Assembly (NCBI RefSeq): GCF_000695625.1
Contig: NZ_JMQI01000047.1
Location: 1 to 64,000, forward strand
Length of the DNA: 64,000 nt
Direction of reading: 5' to 3'
Source: Amycolatopsis rifamycinica
GTDB taxonomy: Bacteria > Actinomycetota > Actinomycetes > Mycobacteriales > Pseudonocardiaceae
This document shows, in pieces, positions 51,728-60,761 of this stretch. The translations under genes and the position numbers were made by a program. The notes below the pieces were generated by a model, which saw nothing but the letters and a program-made list of their open reading frames with translations, had not been told where the DNA came from and did no database searches. Positions within the stretch are counted from its first letter, which is position 1. Each line of letters begins with the position of its first letter.

Positions 51728-53044
51728 TCAGGAGGCGTCGAGGAGCCGGGCCGCGGATTTGAGGACCGCGTCCCGCAGCGAGCCGACGTCCGGCACCGCC
51801 GCGCCGTTGGCCTGCAGTCCGATGTGGACCGAGTCCCGGTACGTCGCCACCGCGATGCCGACCGCGTGGCGCGGGGCCAGCGGCACGAACGGGTAGACCT
51901 CCGCCATCCGGGCGCCGTCGAGGGACAGGCGGGCCGGGGGCACCGGGACCGTCGTGATCACCAGGTCGAACAGCATCGGCGCGGCCCGGCCCGCCGTGCG
52001 GGTGCCCAGGCGGTGCAGCAGCGGCGGGACGCGGCCGGCCAGCAGCGGCAGCGCGCCGGCGCCGCGGCTCGGGCCCGCCGCCTTGTTGCGGGTCATCGCC
52101 CGGCGGACCACCCGCAGCCGCTCCACCGGGTCGTCCTCGCCGACCGGCAGGTCGCACAGGTACCCCGAGAGCTTGTTGCCGCCGAGCTGCTCGCCGGCCC
52201 GGCCGCGCACGCTCACCGGGATCAGCGCGCGCAGCGTGCGGCCGTCGGCGCGCTGCCCGCGGTTGACCAGCCACTCGCGCAGCGCCCCCGACAGCACCGC
52301 CAGGACGACGTCGTTGGTCGTGCCGCCGTGCGCCCGGCGCACCTGCCGCAGCTCGGTCACCGGCAGCCGCACGAAGCCGAGCCGCCGTTCGGCCGACGGC
52401 GGCGCCGACACCGGCGACAGCGCCGGGCGCGCGGCCCGCACCACCGAAGAGGCGATCCCGGCCGCCTCGTTGGCCTGGCCCCACACCGAGCCCAGCGCGT
52501 CCTTCACCGTGTCCAAAGTGGAGCGGGGAGCCGGGATCGGCCGGGACGGCGCGGAGATCCGTTCCGGCAGCTTCACGCCGTCGAGCAGCCCGGCCGCGAC
52601 CGCGTACGCGCCGGCGCCGTCGGTCAGCGCGTGGTGCAGTTTCAGCAGCAGCGCGAACTTCCCGTCCGGCAGCCCGGTGACGAGCGTCAGGTCCCACAGC
52701 GGGCGGGCCGTGTCGAGCGGCTCGGCGATCCACTGTGACGCGTACGCCGAAAGGGGGTCCGGCTCGTACAGCGAACTCAACACGACGTGGTGAATGTGGT
52801 TGCCCGCAACAAAACCCGGATCGTCGCTCCAGCTGGCCGAACCCGGGGGGAACAGCTCCGCCCGCGCCCGCTGGCGCAGCTTGGGCAACCGGGCGGCCCG
52901 CCGCGCGAGCAACGCCGTCAACGCGGCCGGGTCGACCGGGCGGCGGGCGGCGAAGGTGACCACCGCCCCCATGTGCATCGGGGTGGTTTCGCTTTCCAGG
53001 CACAGGAAAGCGACGTCGAGTGCGCTGAGCGGCGAGCCTGCCAT
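51728..53044 (-). CDS. Wax ester synthase / diacylglycerol acyltransferase
   Basis: A 438-residue WS/DGAT-family enzyme, which esterifies fatty alcohols or diacylglycerol with acyl-CoA to make storage lipids. The catalytic HHxxxDG motif is present as LHHALTDGAG near residue 135. SPLSALDVAFLCLESETTPM at the N-terminus and GTTNDVVLAVLSGALREWL near 240 are typical. ATG 53044 is chosen over an upstream GTG/ATG because family similarity begins directly after it. The region upstream to 53229 has no gene. Confidence 0.9.
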   Translation of the reverse strand: MAGSPLSALDVAFLCLESETTPMHMGAVVTFAARRPVDPAALTALLARRAARLPKLRQRARAELFPPGSASWSDDPGFVAGNHIHHVVLSSLYEPDPLSAYASQWIAEPLDTARPLWDLTLVTGLPDGKFALLLKLHHALTDGAGAYAVAAGLLDGVKLPERISAPSRPIPAPRSTLDTVKDALGSVWGQANEAAGIASSVVRAARPALSPVSAPPSAERRLGFVRLPVTELRQVRRAHGGTTNDVVLAVLSGALREWLVNRGQRADGRTLRALIPVSVRGRAGEQLGGNKLSGYLCDLPVGEDDPVERLRVVRRAMTRNKAAGPSRGAGALPLLAGRVPPLLHRLGTRTAGRAAPMLFDLVITTVPVPPARLSLDGARMAEVYPFVPLAPRHAVGIAVATYRDSVHIGLQANGAAVPDVGSLRDAVLKSAARLLDAS

Positions 53045-53229
53045 GGGCGACCTTTCCGGGTTCGCGGGGGGCGCACGGCCACGTGCGTCGGAAGGGAAGG
53101 AACCCACTGCACCAGCCCGGCATGACGGCCGGGTGGTCGGAGTGTTTCCACCACGCTAACGAGCGACCCCGTTCCGCCATTCGAGACACCCCGGGCCGTG
53201 GTGCCCCGGCTCACAGCGCGCGGACGGGC

Positions 53230-53931
53230 TCATTCCCCCGGAGCATGCTCGGGTTCTTCCGCACGGGCCACCGGCGTGCCCCAATCGGGGGTGAGGGCCA
53301 CCTGCTTGCCGACGCGGCGCACCGGCAGGCCGTTCACCTGCCGCCGGCCGAGTCCCGGCCAGATCTCCGCGGCGTCCTTCGCCGCGGCGCGGATCGCGCC
53401 GCCGTCGAGCGTCGTGCGGGTTTCCGGGATCTCGCGGTCGGTCCACTGCACGACCAGCTTGAGCGGGCCGGCCGAGGGGAGCGGCCACAGGAACACCTCG
53501 TGCTCGACGGCGAACCGCGTGCCGCCGACCGGGTGGGCCCGCAGCACCGGGGCCTCCGGCTCGGAGGCGGACGGCACCGAGATCGTCTCGGAGCTCGCCC
53601 GGCTGCCGTCGGCGTAGAGCACGCCGATGAGCAGCCCGTTGTAGTCGGGCTTGCGCCGGTGGTCGATCAGCCCCTCGCCGGGGTCGTCGACCAGGCTGTC
53701 GCGGGAGTACACCGTGACGCGCAGTGTCAGCGCCTGCGGCCAGACCTCGATGACCCGCAGCGCCACCACCGTGCGCTCGGACCGGCCCAGCGGCTGCGCC
53801 CACGGCAGCACGGCCGGGACGATGTACTCGCGCGGGGGATCGGTCCAGTGCCGTCCGTTGAAGGCGTAAAGCTCCTGCTCCGGAACGGGGAACAGGGGAC
53901 GCTCACGGGGACCGCCGGTGAAGAAGCTCAT
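53230..53931 (-). CDS. Hypothetical protein
   Basis: A 233-residue soluble protein with no signal peptide or TM helix. It appears beta-rich, with alternating hydrophobic strands (TVVALRVIEVWPQALTLRVT, EHEVFLWPLPSAGPLKLVVQ, quoted up to 20 residues each) and a C-terminal polar tail. I recognise no family. It stands alone between the WS/DGAT and flotillin genes, all on the minus strand. The start MSFFTGGPRERPLFPVPEQ is plausible. Confidence 0.7.
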   Translation of the reverse strand: MSFFTGGPRERPLFPVPEQELYAFNGRHWTDPPREYIVPAVLPWAQPLGRSERTVVALRVIEVWPQALTLRVTVYSRDSLVDDPGEGLIDHRRKPDYNGLLIGVLYADGSRASSETISVPSASEPEAPVLRAHPVGGTRFAVEHEVFLWPLPSAGPLKLVVQWTDREIPETRTTLDGGAIRAAAKDAAEIWPGLGRRQVNGLPVRRVGKQVALTPDWGTPVARAEEPEHAPGE

Positions 53932-54011
53932 CGGGCGGCCCGCGACGCACGGTCCGGCACCATGCGCCCACGGTAGGACAAGAGCGCGGGAATTTCCGCC
54001 CCCGAACGGGG

Positions 54012-54054
54012 GTACGGCCCCGGTGTCCTGTGATCTGGGACACAGGAGCCGTAC
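54012..54054. terminator. Hairpin after flotillin gene
   Basis: Outer arms GTACGGC/GCCGTAC (54012-54018, 54048-54054) and inner arms TCCTGTG/CACAGGA (54026-54032, 54041-54047) form a bulged stem. It begins 16 bases past the flotillin stop on the minus strand and probably terminates that operon. Confidence 0.5.
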
Positions 54055-54069
54055 ACTCAGCGTGAGGGA

Positions 54070-55575
54070 TCAGTCGCTCAGTTTCAGCTCGCCGTTGCGC
54101 CGGGCGCTCTCGTCGAGCTCCTTGTCCGCCGGCTTGCCCATGGCGTCCATCAGCTGGCGGGCCAGGCCGAGGCCGGTCCCGCCGAGCGACAGCGCCTTGG
54201 CGAACATGTCGGACATGCCGTCGGCGCCGTTGAGCACGACCATGTGGTCGACGTTGCCGAACGCGCTCGCGCCCGCCTCGACGATCTCCGGCCAGCGCTC
54301 GGCCAGCTGCTGCGCGACGACGGCTTCCTGGTTCTCCGCCAGCGCCGCCGCGCGCGCCTTGATCGCGTCCGCTTCGGCCAGGCCCTTCGCCCGGGCCGAC
54401 TCCGCTTCGGCGAGACCGCGTGCCTTGGCGGCTTCCGCCTCCGCGAGGCCCCGGGCCTTGGCCGCGGCGGCCTCGGCCTCACCGGTCGCCCGGGTCGCGC
54501 CCGCCATCGCCTCGGCACGGGCCTTGGTGGCCTGGGCCTCGGCCTCGGCGGCCGTCTTCACGCGGGTCGCGTCCGCCGCGGCCCGCAGCTCGGTCTCCCT
54601 CGCTTCGGCCTGGGCCTTGGCGATCGAGGCGTCACGGGCGGCGTCGGCCGCGGTCCGCGTGTCGTACGCCTTCGCGTCGGCCGGCTTGCGGACCTGGGAC
54701 TGCAGGCGCTGCTCGGCCAGCGCCGCCTCCAGCTCGGCCGCCCGCGTCTCCTGCACGACGACTTCCTGGCGCGCCGTCGCTTCGGCCAGCGGTCCCGACT
54801 GCGACGCCTTCGCCCGTGCCTGGTCGACCTCGGCCTGGTAGCCGGCCTGCTGGATCTGGCTCTCGCGCACGGCGGCGGCCTTCTTCGCGGCGGAGACCTG
54901 CTCGACCTCGGCGGCCTCCTGGTCCCGCTGGGCCTCGGCGATCCGGGCCGACGCGGCGATCGCGGCGGCGTGCGGCTTGCCGAGGTTGTTGATGTAGCCG
55001 GACTCGTCGTCGATCTCCTGGATCTGCAGCGAGTCCACGATCAGTCCCAGCTTGATCATCTCGGTGGCCGAGGACTGGCGCACCTCGCCGGTCAGCGCGT
55101 CCCGGTTGTGGATCATCTCCTCGATGGTCAGCCCGCCCACGATCGAGCGCAGGTGGCCGGAGAACAGCTCGTGGATCGTGTCGTTCATGCCCTTCTGCTG
55201 GTCCAGGAACCGGCGGGCGGCGTTGGCGATCGAGGCGAAGTCGTCGCCGACCTTGTAGATGACGACGGCCCGCACGGTGACCGGCAGCCCTTGCTTGGTC
55301 ACGCAGGAGACCTGCAGGTTGACGCCGCGGGTGTCCAGCGACAGCCGCCGGGCGGTCTGGAAGCCGGGGATGACGTTCACCCCGCGCCCGGTGATGATCT
55401 TGAAGCCCAGGCTGTCCGCGGTGTCCGCCCGGTCGACGCGGACGCCGAGCCCGGAGATGATCAGCGCCTCGTTCGGTTCGGCGACCTTGTACAGCAGGCG
55501 CAGGACCCCGAACACCAAGATCAGCACGGCGACGAGTCCGCCCGCGGCGTACAGCAGGATTTCCACGAGACTCAT
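54070..55575 (-). CDS. Flotillin-like SPFH/Band 7 protein
   Basis: A 501-residue membrane-scaffold protein. One N-terminal TM helix (residues about 5-28, ILLYAAGGLVAVLILVFGVL) anchors it. The SPFH domain spans about 30-230 (NEALIISGLGVRVDRADTAD, FASIANAARRFLDQQKGMND). A long coiled coil of about 200 residues follows, with 11-residue Ala/Glu repeats (AKARGLAEAEA repeated several times near residues 365-415). Flotillins organise membrane microdomains. It lies downstream of an NfeD-like gene and PknL, the usual flotillin/NfeD pairing. Confidence 0.92.
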   Translation of the reverse strand: MSLVEILLYAAGGLVAVLILVFGVLRLLYKVAEPNEALIISGLGVRVDRADTADSLGFKIITGRGVNVIPGFQTARRLSLDTRGVNLQVSCVTKQGLPVTVRAVVIYKVGDDFASIANAARRFLDQQKGMNDTIHELFSGHLRSIVGGLTIEEMIHNRDALTGEVRQSSATEMIKLGLIVDSLQIQEIDDESGYINNLGKPHAAAIAASARIAEAQRDQEAAEVEQVSAAKKAAAVRESQIQQAGYQAEVDQARAKASQSGPLAEATARQEVVVQETRAAELEAALAEQRLQSQVRKPADAKAYDTRTAADAARDASIAKAQAEARETELRAAADATRVKTAAEAEAQATKARAEAMAGATRATGEAEAAAAKARGLAEAEAAKARGLAEAESARAKGLAEADAIKARAAALAENQEAVVAQQLAERWPEIVEAGASAFGNVDHMVVLNGADGMSDMFAKALSLGGTGLGLARQLMDAMGKPADKELDESARRNGELKLSD

Positions 55576-55630
55576 GGCACCGACCCCCTCGTTCTTTTCT
55601 GTTGTGAGTGTTGGTGCCCCTTCGACGCCG

Positions 55631-55840
55631 TCAGCGGCTCAGCGGTTGCCACCGTTCGACATAAACCGTCCGCGGGGGTTCGAAGTCCACCACGAGCACC
55701 TGGGTGCCGGAGGTGAACGTCTCCTCCGGGTCCGCCGGGTAGGCGTAGAACGCCTCCGTGCCGCCCCGGACGTTCAGCAGCACCTCGCCGATGAGGCCGG
55801 GGCCGATCGTGCCCGTCACGCGGCCTCGGCTGCCGATCAT
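55631..55840 (-). CDS. Short NfeD-like OB-fold protein
   Basis: A 69-residue protein with the pattern of the NfeD C-terminal OB fold: IGSRGRVTGTIGPGLIGEVL, then YAYPADPEETFTSGTQVLVVD. It lacks the TM helices and protease domain of full-length NfeD. The ATG overlaps the kinase stop (ATGA), and flotillin follows 55 bases later. Short NfeD proteins commonly partner flotillins. Confidence 0.75.
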   Translation of the reverse strand: MIGSRGRVTGTIGPGLIGEVLLNVRGGTEAFYAYPADPEETFTSGTQVLVVDFEPPRTVYVERWQPLSR

Positions 55841-57873
55841 CCCCCGAAGCCCTTCAGCTTGACCTTCGAGTTCTTCGCCACGAACGTGCCCGGTTGCGGG
55901 TCCTGCTGGAAGACGAAGTCGAAGCCGCCGCCGTTGCCGCGGCCCCGGCCGCCTTCGCGGTCGGCCTTCAGGCCCGCCTGCTCCAGGAGCTTCTGGGCGT
56001 CGTCGAACGAGCGGAACCGGACGTCCGGCACCTGGACGGCGTTGTTGACGAACACGCCGATCCGCTTGGCCTTGGCCGGCGAGTTCGCCGGCGGGTCGGT
56101 CCGGGTGACCGCGCCGGCCGGGATCTCCTGCTTGAACTCCTCGCCCGCCTGGAACGGCTCGAACCCCGCCTGCTGCAGCAGCTGGAACGCCTCGTCCTTG
56201 GACCGGCCCGTGACGTCCGGGACCGGCGGCAGCGGGATCGGGCCCTTCGACACGGTGATCGTGACCTGGCCGCCGATGGTCAGCTGGCTGCCCGCCGACG
56301 GCGTCGTGCGGATGACCGCGCCCTGCGGGACTTCGGCGTCGAAGTCGTCGCCGCCGCGGACCGGCGTCAGCTGCGCCGCCTTGATCGCCTGCTCGGCGTC
56401 GGCGAGCGCGGTGCCCGGCTGGATGTCCGGCACCTGCGGGCGGCCCTTCGACAGCACCACCGACACCGTCGCGTTCGGCGACAGCGGCGTGCCCTCCGCC
56501 GGGTCGGCACGCAGCACCGTGTTCGACGGCGCCGTGTTGTCGTACTCCTGGCTGAACCGCGGGGTCAGCTTCACCGCCCGCAGGGCGTCGCCGGCCGCGG
56601 CCTGGTTCAGCCCGACCAGCTTCGGCACCCGCGCGGTCTTGTCGCCGCCGGTGTCGGTGAGGATGAACGCGAACGCCCCGATCAGGCCGCCGATCAGCAG
56701 CACCGCGGCGGCGATCACGAGGATCCGCTTGCGGTTGTCCTGCGGCGGCTTCTCCGGCTCCGGCCGGCTCCGGCGCCGCGGCGGGGGCGGCGCCACGGGC
56801 GGGACCTGCGTGGTCGCCGGCCCGGCGGCGTGGGTCAGGGCCCGCGTCGGGTTCGAGGTGGGGTGCGGGTTCGGGCGGTGCACCGGCATCGTCTTCCCGG
56901 TGTCCGGCACCTGCGGGATCCGCGGCAGCGTGCGCTCGGTGTCGGCGAGGTCGCCCTGGCCGCGGGACACCGGGATCGGCACGGTCACCGGCAGCAGCCC
57001 CAGCTGGGCGCGCACCGCGGTCAGCTCGGTGAGGAACTCGCCGGCGTCGGCCGGCCGCAGCTGCGGGTCCCGCCGCGTCGCGCGGACGACCAGGTCGTCG
57101 AGCGCCGGCGGCAGGTCCGGGCGCAGCCCGCTCGGCCGCGGCACGTCGTCGTTCACGTGCCGGTAGGCCACCGAGATCGCCGTGTCCCCGGTGTAGGGCA
57201 CCCGGCCGGTCAGCATCTCGTACAGCAGGATCCCGGCCGAGTAGACGTCACCGCGCGAAGACGCCGCGCCGGTGGCGACCTGCTCCGGCGACAGGTAGGC
57301 GACCGTGCCGAGGATGACGCTCGAGGAGGTCGTGCCCGCGCTCGCCACGGCCCGCACCAGCCCGAAGTCCGCGACCTTCACCGCCCCGCCGGTGTGCTGC
57401 CCGACCCGGCCGATCAGCACGTTCTCCGGTTTGACGTCCCGGTGCACCAGCCCGGCCCGGTGCGCGGCGGCCAGCGCCGACAGCACGGGCTCGGCGACGC
57501 TCAGCGCCAGCGCGACGTCCAGCGGGCCTTCGTCGTCGAGCAGGTCGCGCAGCGTGCCGCCGTCCACCAGCTCCATCACCAGGAACGCCAGCCCCGACTC
57601 CGCACCCGGCGGCAGGTCGAACCCCTGGTCGTGCACCGCCACGACGTGCGGGTGGTGCAGCTGCGCCGCGGACTGCGCCTCGCGCACGAACCGGTCCACG
57701 AACGACCGGTCGTCGGCGAAGCGGGGGTCCATGATCTTGATCGCGACCGGACGGTCCAGCCGGGTGTCCGTCCCCCGATAGACGGAAGACATTCCGCCGT
57801 GGGCGAGCAGCCGGTCCACCCGATAGCGGCGCTCCAAGAGCGTGCCGACCAGGCTGGGTTGGGTGCGTGTCAC
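55837..57873 (-). CDS. pknL: Serine/threonine protein kinase PknL with PASTA domains
   Basis: A 678-residue membrane kinase. The kinase domain covers about residues 10-275: glycine loop LLAHGGMSSVYRG, Lys in VAIKIMD, HRDVKPEN, DFGLVRAVA, GTVAYLSPEQ. A proline-rich juxtamembrane segment leads to a TM helix near 390-412 (ILVIAAAVLLIGGLIGAFAF). Four extracellular PASTA domains follow (starting RVPKLVGLN, QVPDIQPGT, PVPDVTGRS, QVPDVRFRS), which bind cell-wall fragments. GTG 57873 is chosen. It is divergent from an Rv2175c-like gene and near aroG, as is pknL in mycobacteria, though the M. tuberculosis protein lacks the PASTA part. Confidence 0.93.
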   Translation of the reverse strand: MTRTQPSLVGTLLERRYRVDRLLAHGGMSSVYRGTDTRLDRPVAIKIMDPRFADDRSFVDRFVREAQSAAQLHHPHVVAVHDQGFDLPPGAESGLAFLVMELVDGGTLRDLLDDEGPLDVALALSVAEPVLSALAAAHRAGLVHRDVKPENVLIGRVGQHTGGAVKVADFGLVRAVASAGTTSSSVILGTVAYLSPEQVATGAASSRGDVYSAGILLYEMLTGRVPYTGDTAISVAYRHVNDDVPRPSGLRPDLPPALDDLVVRATRRDPQLRPADAGEFLTELTAVRAQLGLLPVTVPIPVSRGQGDLADTERTLPRIPQVPDTGKTMPVHRPNPHPTSNPTRALTHAAGPATTQVPPVAPPPPRRRSRPEPEKPPQDNRKRILVIAAAVLLIGGLIGAFAFILTDTGGDKTARVPKLVGLNQAAAGDALRAVKLTPRFSQEYDNTAPSNTVLRADPAEGTPLSPNATVSVVLSKGRPQVPDIQPGTALADAEQAIKAAQLTPVRGGDDFDAEVPQGAVIRTTPSAGSQLTIGGQVTITVSKGPIPLPPVPDVTGRSKDEAFQLLQQAGFEPFQAGEEFKQEIPAGAVTRTDPPANSPAKAKRIGVFVNNAVQVPDVRFRSFDDAQKLLEQAGLKADREGGRGRGNGGGFDFVFQQDPQPGTFVAKNSKVKLKGFGG

Positions 57874-57970
57874 GAGTATGGATCGTACGGAACCGCGCAC
57901 GCCTCGTGGAGGAGACCTCGCGGGTCACCCGTGCGTACTAGCGGGTGCGGGGACGGAATGTGGCACAGTG

Positions 57971-59437
57971 TCACCTGTGAGTGGGATTCCTGTCGCCGAA
58001 GACATCCTCGACACCGCCATCGCGGTCCTCCCGTTGCCGGAGGTGGCGACCGTCCTCGGGACTTCGACCAACAAGGTCCGGCAGATGCTGCGGGACGGGC
58101 AGCTGATCGCGCTCAAGCGCGGCGGCGAACTGTGCGTGCCCAGCGACTTCTTCGTGAAGGACGGCGTGGTCAAGGGCCTCACGGGGACGATCACCGTGCT
58201 CGCCGACTCCGGGTTCTCCCGGACCGAGATGCTGCGGTGGCTGTTCACCGCCGACGACACGCTGCCCGGCAGCACGCCGATCAACGCCCTGCGGACCAGC
58301 CACGGCACCGAGGTCAAGCGGCGCGCGCAGGCCATGGCGTTCTGACCTGCGCAGACAGGTCATGGCCGCGGCCAGCTGAACGGCGGTCGCGGTCAGCAGG
58401 CACGCCGGGAGCGACCACGCGGCCAGGGGACCGGCCAGCGCCGCGCCCGCTGCCAAACCGGTGATCTTCACGCTCGCGGCCGTCGTGAACACCTGGGCGC
58501 GAACGTGCTCCGGTGCTTCGCGGTGCCGGATCGCGAACAACGCCGTGAGCTGCGGACCTTCGGCGAATCCGGCCAGCACCGCCGCGACGACGACGGACCC
58601 GCTCGCGGCGACCAGGCAGCTCGCCGCCAGGAGGAGCGTGCTCAGCCAGACGGTCCGGTCGGGCGCCCACGGCAGCGGCTTCCTCGCGAAGACGGCGTTG
58701 GCCAGCAGCGACGCGACGGCGAGGACGGTCAGCAGCAGCGCGCCGTCCGCCGGTCCGCGCAGGTGCGCCGCGCCCAGCAGCGGGTAACACACGGTGACCA
58801 TGCCGATGCCGGCGCAGGAGATCGTCGAAGCGACGGTCGCCCGCCTCAGCGGTGCGTTGCGGACCAGCACCCGGAAGCCGTCCTTGAGGCGCGTCTTCGC
58901 CGGTTGCCGCTTCGGCAGCGACCACGCCATCGGAAGGGCCGTGGCGACCAGGCCGACGGCGACCACGAGCCCGGTCGGACCGCCGAGGAGCCCGGCCAGC
59001 CCGGGCCCGGCGAGGGCGGCGGCGGTGAACGTCATGGCGTCGAGACGGCTGGCCTTCGGCAGGGCGGGCCCGGCGACCGCGGGCAGCTGCGCGGTCCAGC
59101 CGCCGGCGATGGCCGGGTTGAGCAGGCCGGTCACCACGGCCACCGCGACGACGGCTGCGAGCGGCAGGTGCCCGAAGGTGGCGGCGACCAGCGCGATCCC
59201 GCCCGCGTAGCCGCCGAGCGCGACGGCGAGCAGCCGTCCGGGCGCCGGGCTGCGGTCCAGCAGCGCCCCGAACAGGGGTCCGCCGGCGGCGGCCGCCGCG
59301 GTCAGCCCGGCGAGCAGCGCCGCGCCGGCGTGCGGGCCCGCGGTCATCCCGAGCAGCAGCAGGGCGGGGCCGGACAGTTCGTCGCCGGTCCGGGCGAGGG
59401 TGGCGCCGGCGAGGTAGCCCGCGTAACGGCTTGGCAT
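57971..59437 (-). CDS. MFS transporter, open across the Rv2175c-like gene
   Basis: A major facilitator with about 10-12 TM helices in the first 375 residues (ATLARTGDELSGPALLLLGM at the start, GPLFGALLDRSPAPGRLLAV near 60, FAEGPQLTALFAIRHREAPE near 300). The conserved part ends near CLRRSERHG, about position 58320-58340. The frame then runs on to 57971, giving 488 residues, with no membrane segment and full antisense overlap with the Rv2175c-like gene. Either the stop was lost by a small change or the overlap is genuine. It is divergent from a CGNR regulator with only 22 bases between, so it is probably regulated by it. Confidence 0.75.
   Translation of the reverse strand: MPSRYAGYLAGATLARTGDELSGPALLLLGMTAGPHAGAALLAGLTAAAAAGGPLFGALLDRSPAPGRLLAVALGGYAGGIALVAATFGHLPLAAVVAVAVVTGLLNPAIAGGWTAQLPAVAGPALPKASRLDAMTFTAAALAGPGLAGLLGGPTGLVVAVGLVATALPMAWSLPKRQPAKTRLKDGFRVLVRNAPLRRATVASTISCAGIGMVTVCYPLLGAAHLRGPADGALLLTVLAVASLLANAVFARKPLPWAPDRTVWLSTLLLAASCLVAASGSVVVAAVLAGFAEGPQLTALFAIRHREAPEHVRAQVFTTAASVKITGLAAGAALAGPLAAWSLPACLLTATAVQLAAAMTCLRRSERHGLRAPLDLGAVAGPQGVDRRAAGQRVVGGEQPPQHLGPGEPGVGEHGDRPREALDHAVLHEEVAGHAQFAAALERDQLPVPQHLPDLVGRSPEDGRHLRQREDRDGGVEDVFGDRNPTHR
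57977..58345 (+). CDS. Rv2175c-family DNA-binding protein
   Basis: A 122-residue protein with a winged helix-turn-helix at residues 15-50 (VLPLPEVATVLGTSTNKVRQ) and a C-terminal extension. It matches the Rv2175c family, DNA-binding proteins phosphorylated by PknL in M. tuberculosis. GTG 57977 is chosen because CACAGT (57964-57969) lies seven bases upstream; GTG 57968 is possible. It is divergent from pknL. An MFS gene on the opposite strand has an open frame right across it. Confidence 0.88.
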   Translation: MSGIPVAEDILDTAIAVLPLPEVATVLGTSTNKVRQMLRDGQLIALKRGGELCVPSDFFVKDGVVKGLTGTITVLADSGFSRTEMLRWLFTADDTLPGSTPINALRTSHGTEVKRRAQAMAF

Positions 59438-59459
59438 GATCGAGACGTTACAGTGGAGC

Positions 59460-59978
59460 ATGGCCTTCCCGCACCGCGATTCCGTGCAGCGCGCGGTGGA
59501 CCTGCTGAACGTCCTGCTTCCGGACCCCGACCCGGCCGCGGTCGGGCGGGTGCTGCGCGATCACGGCGAACCGGACGTCTCGCTGTCCGCGGAGGACGTC
59601 GCGGAACTGCGGGCGGCGGCCCGGGAACTGCGTGAGGTCTTCGCGGCGCCCGACGTCGCATCGGCGGCTTCGGTGCTCAACGCGCTGTTCGCGGCGTACG
59701 CGGGACCACCGCGCCTGACGGACCACGAAGAGGGCTACGGCTGGCACCTGCACGCGGACGCGGCCGACGACGGGCCGTGGGGCGCGTGGCTGGTGACGTC
59801 ATCGGCGCTGGGGCTGGCGTCGCTGCTGGCCGAGCGGCAGGACGTGCCGGGCGGGCTGTGTGCGTCACCGTCGTGCGGGAGGCCGTTCGCCCACACGGGC
59901 GGCGGCAGCCCGCGACGGTTCTGCTCGCCCCGGTGCGCGACGCGCGAACGCGTCGCCGCGCACCGGGCTCGCGGGTGA
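59460..59978 (+). CDS. CGNR zinc-finger regulator
   Basis: A 172-residue protein with an N-terminal ABATE-type stress domain (FPHRDSVQRAVDLLNVLL) and a C-terminal CGNR zinc finger: CASPSCGRPFAHTGG ... RRFCSPRCATRERV. Four cysteines are present. The family is thought to be transcriptional. ATG 59460 is chosen over ATG 59436. A TACAGT -10 lies five bases upstream. It shares a 22-base intergenic region with the MFS exporter gene and probably controls it. Confidence 0.82.
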   Translation: MAFPHRDSVQRAVDLLNVLLPDPDPAAVGRVLRDHGEPDVSLSAEDVAELRAAARELREVFAAPDVASAASVLNALFAAYAGPPRLTDHEEGYGWHLHADAADDGPWGAWLVTSSALGLASLLAERQDVPGGLCASPSCGRPFAHTGGGSPRRFCSPRCATRERVAAHRARG

Positions 59979-59981
59979 AGC

Positions 59982-60761
59982 TCAGCCCTGGGTCTTGTCG
60001 CGCCAGGCGATCCAGGACTTCAGCGCGTCGAGGTCGTAGTCCGGGCCGCCGACGCCGACGGTGAACGTCGTGACGCCCAGCGCCAGCAGCTTCGGGCCCA
60101 GCTCGTCCGGCTCGCCCTGGACGCCGCACGACCGCTCGATCTCGCCGGGGTCGCGGCCGACGTCCGCGCAGTGCTGGTCGAGGATCTTGACCTTGCGCTC
60201 GACGACCTCGGGGTCGCCGAAGCCGTGCCAGATGTCGCCGTGCTTGGCGACCAGCTTGAGCGTCTTCTTCTCGCCGCCGCCGCCGATCAGCACCGGGATC
60301 TTGCGGGTCGGCGCCGGGTTCAGCTTGCCGAGCCTGCTCTCGATCCGCGGCAGGGACTCGGCGAGGTCGTCGAGGCGGCCGCCGGCGGTGCCGAACTCGT
60401 AGCCGTACTCGTCGTAGTCCTTCTCGAACCAGCCGGAGCCGATGCCGAGGATGAGCCGGCCGCCCGAGATGTGGTCGACCGTGCGGGCCATGTCGGCGAG
60501 CAGCTCGGGGTTGCGGTAGCTGTTGCAGGTGACGAGCGCGCCGATCTCCACCCGGGACGTCGACTCCGCCCACGCGCCGAGCATCGTCCAGCATTCGAAG
60601 TGCATGCCGTCGGGGTCGCCGTAGAGCGGGTAGAAGTGGTCCCAGTTGAAGACGATGTCGGCCCCGAGGTCTTCGGCGGCCGACGCGGTGCGCCGGATGG
60701 AGTCGTAGTCGGCGTGCTGCGGCTGGAGCTGCAGGCCGATCCGGATGCGTCGTTCGGTCAT
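59982..60761 (-). CDS. LLM-class F420-dependent oxidoreductase
   Basis: A 259-residue luciferase-like TIM barrel of the F420-dependent type. The start RIRIGLQLQPQHADYDSIRR and IVFNWDHFYPLYGDPDG are family-typical, as is GRLILGIGSGWFEKDYDEYG near residue 100. The ATG overlaps the crtB stop (ATGA), so it is the last gene of the carotenoid operon. It may act on a carotenoid or simply be cotranscribed. Confidence 0.85.
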   Translation of the reverse strand: MTERRIRIGLQLQPQHADYDSIRRTASAAEDLGADIVFNWDHFYPLYGDPDGMHFECWTMLGAWAESTSRVEIGALVTCNSYRNPELLADMARTVDHISGGRLILGIGSGWFEKDYDEYGYEFGTAGGRLDDLAESLPRIESRLGKLNPAPTRKIPVLIGGGGEKKTLKLVAKHGDIWHGFGDPEVVERKVKILDQHCADVGRDPGEIERSCGVQGEPDELGPKLLALGVTTFTVGVGGPDYDLDALKSWIAWRDKTQG

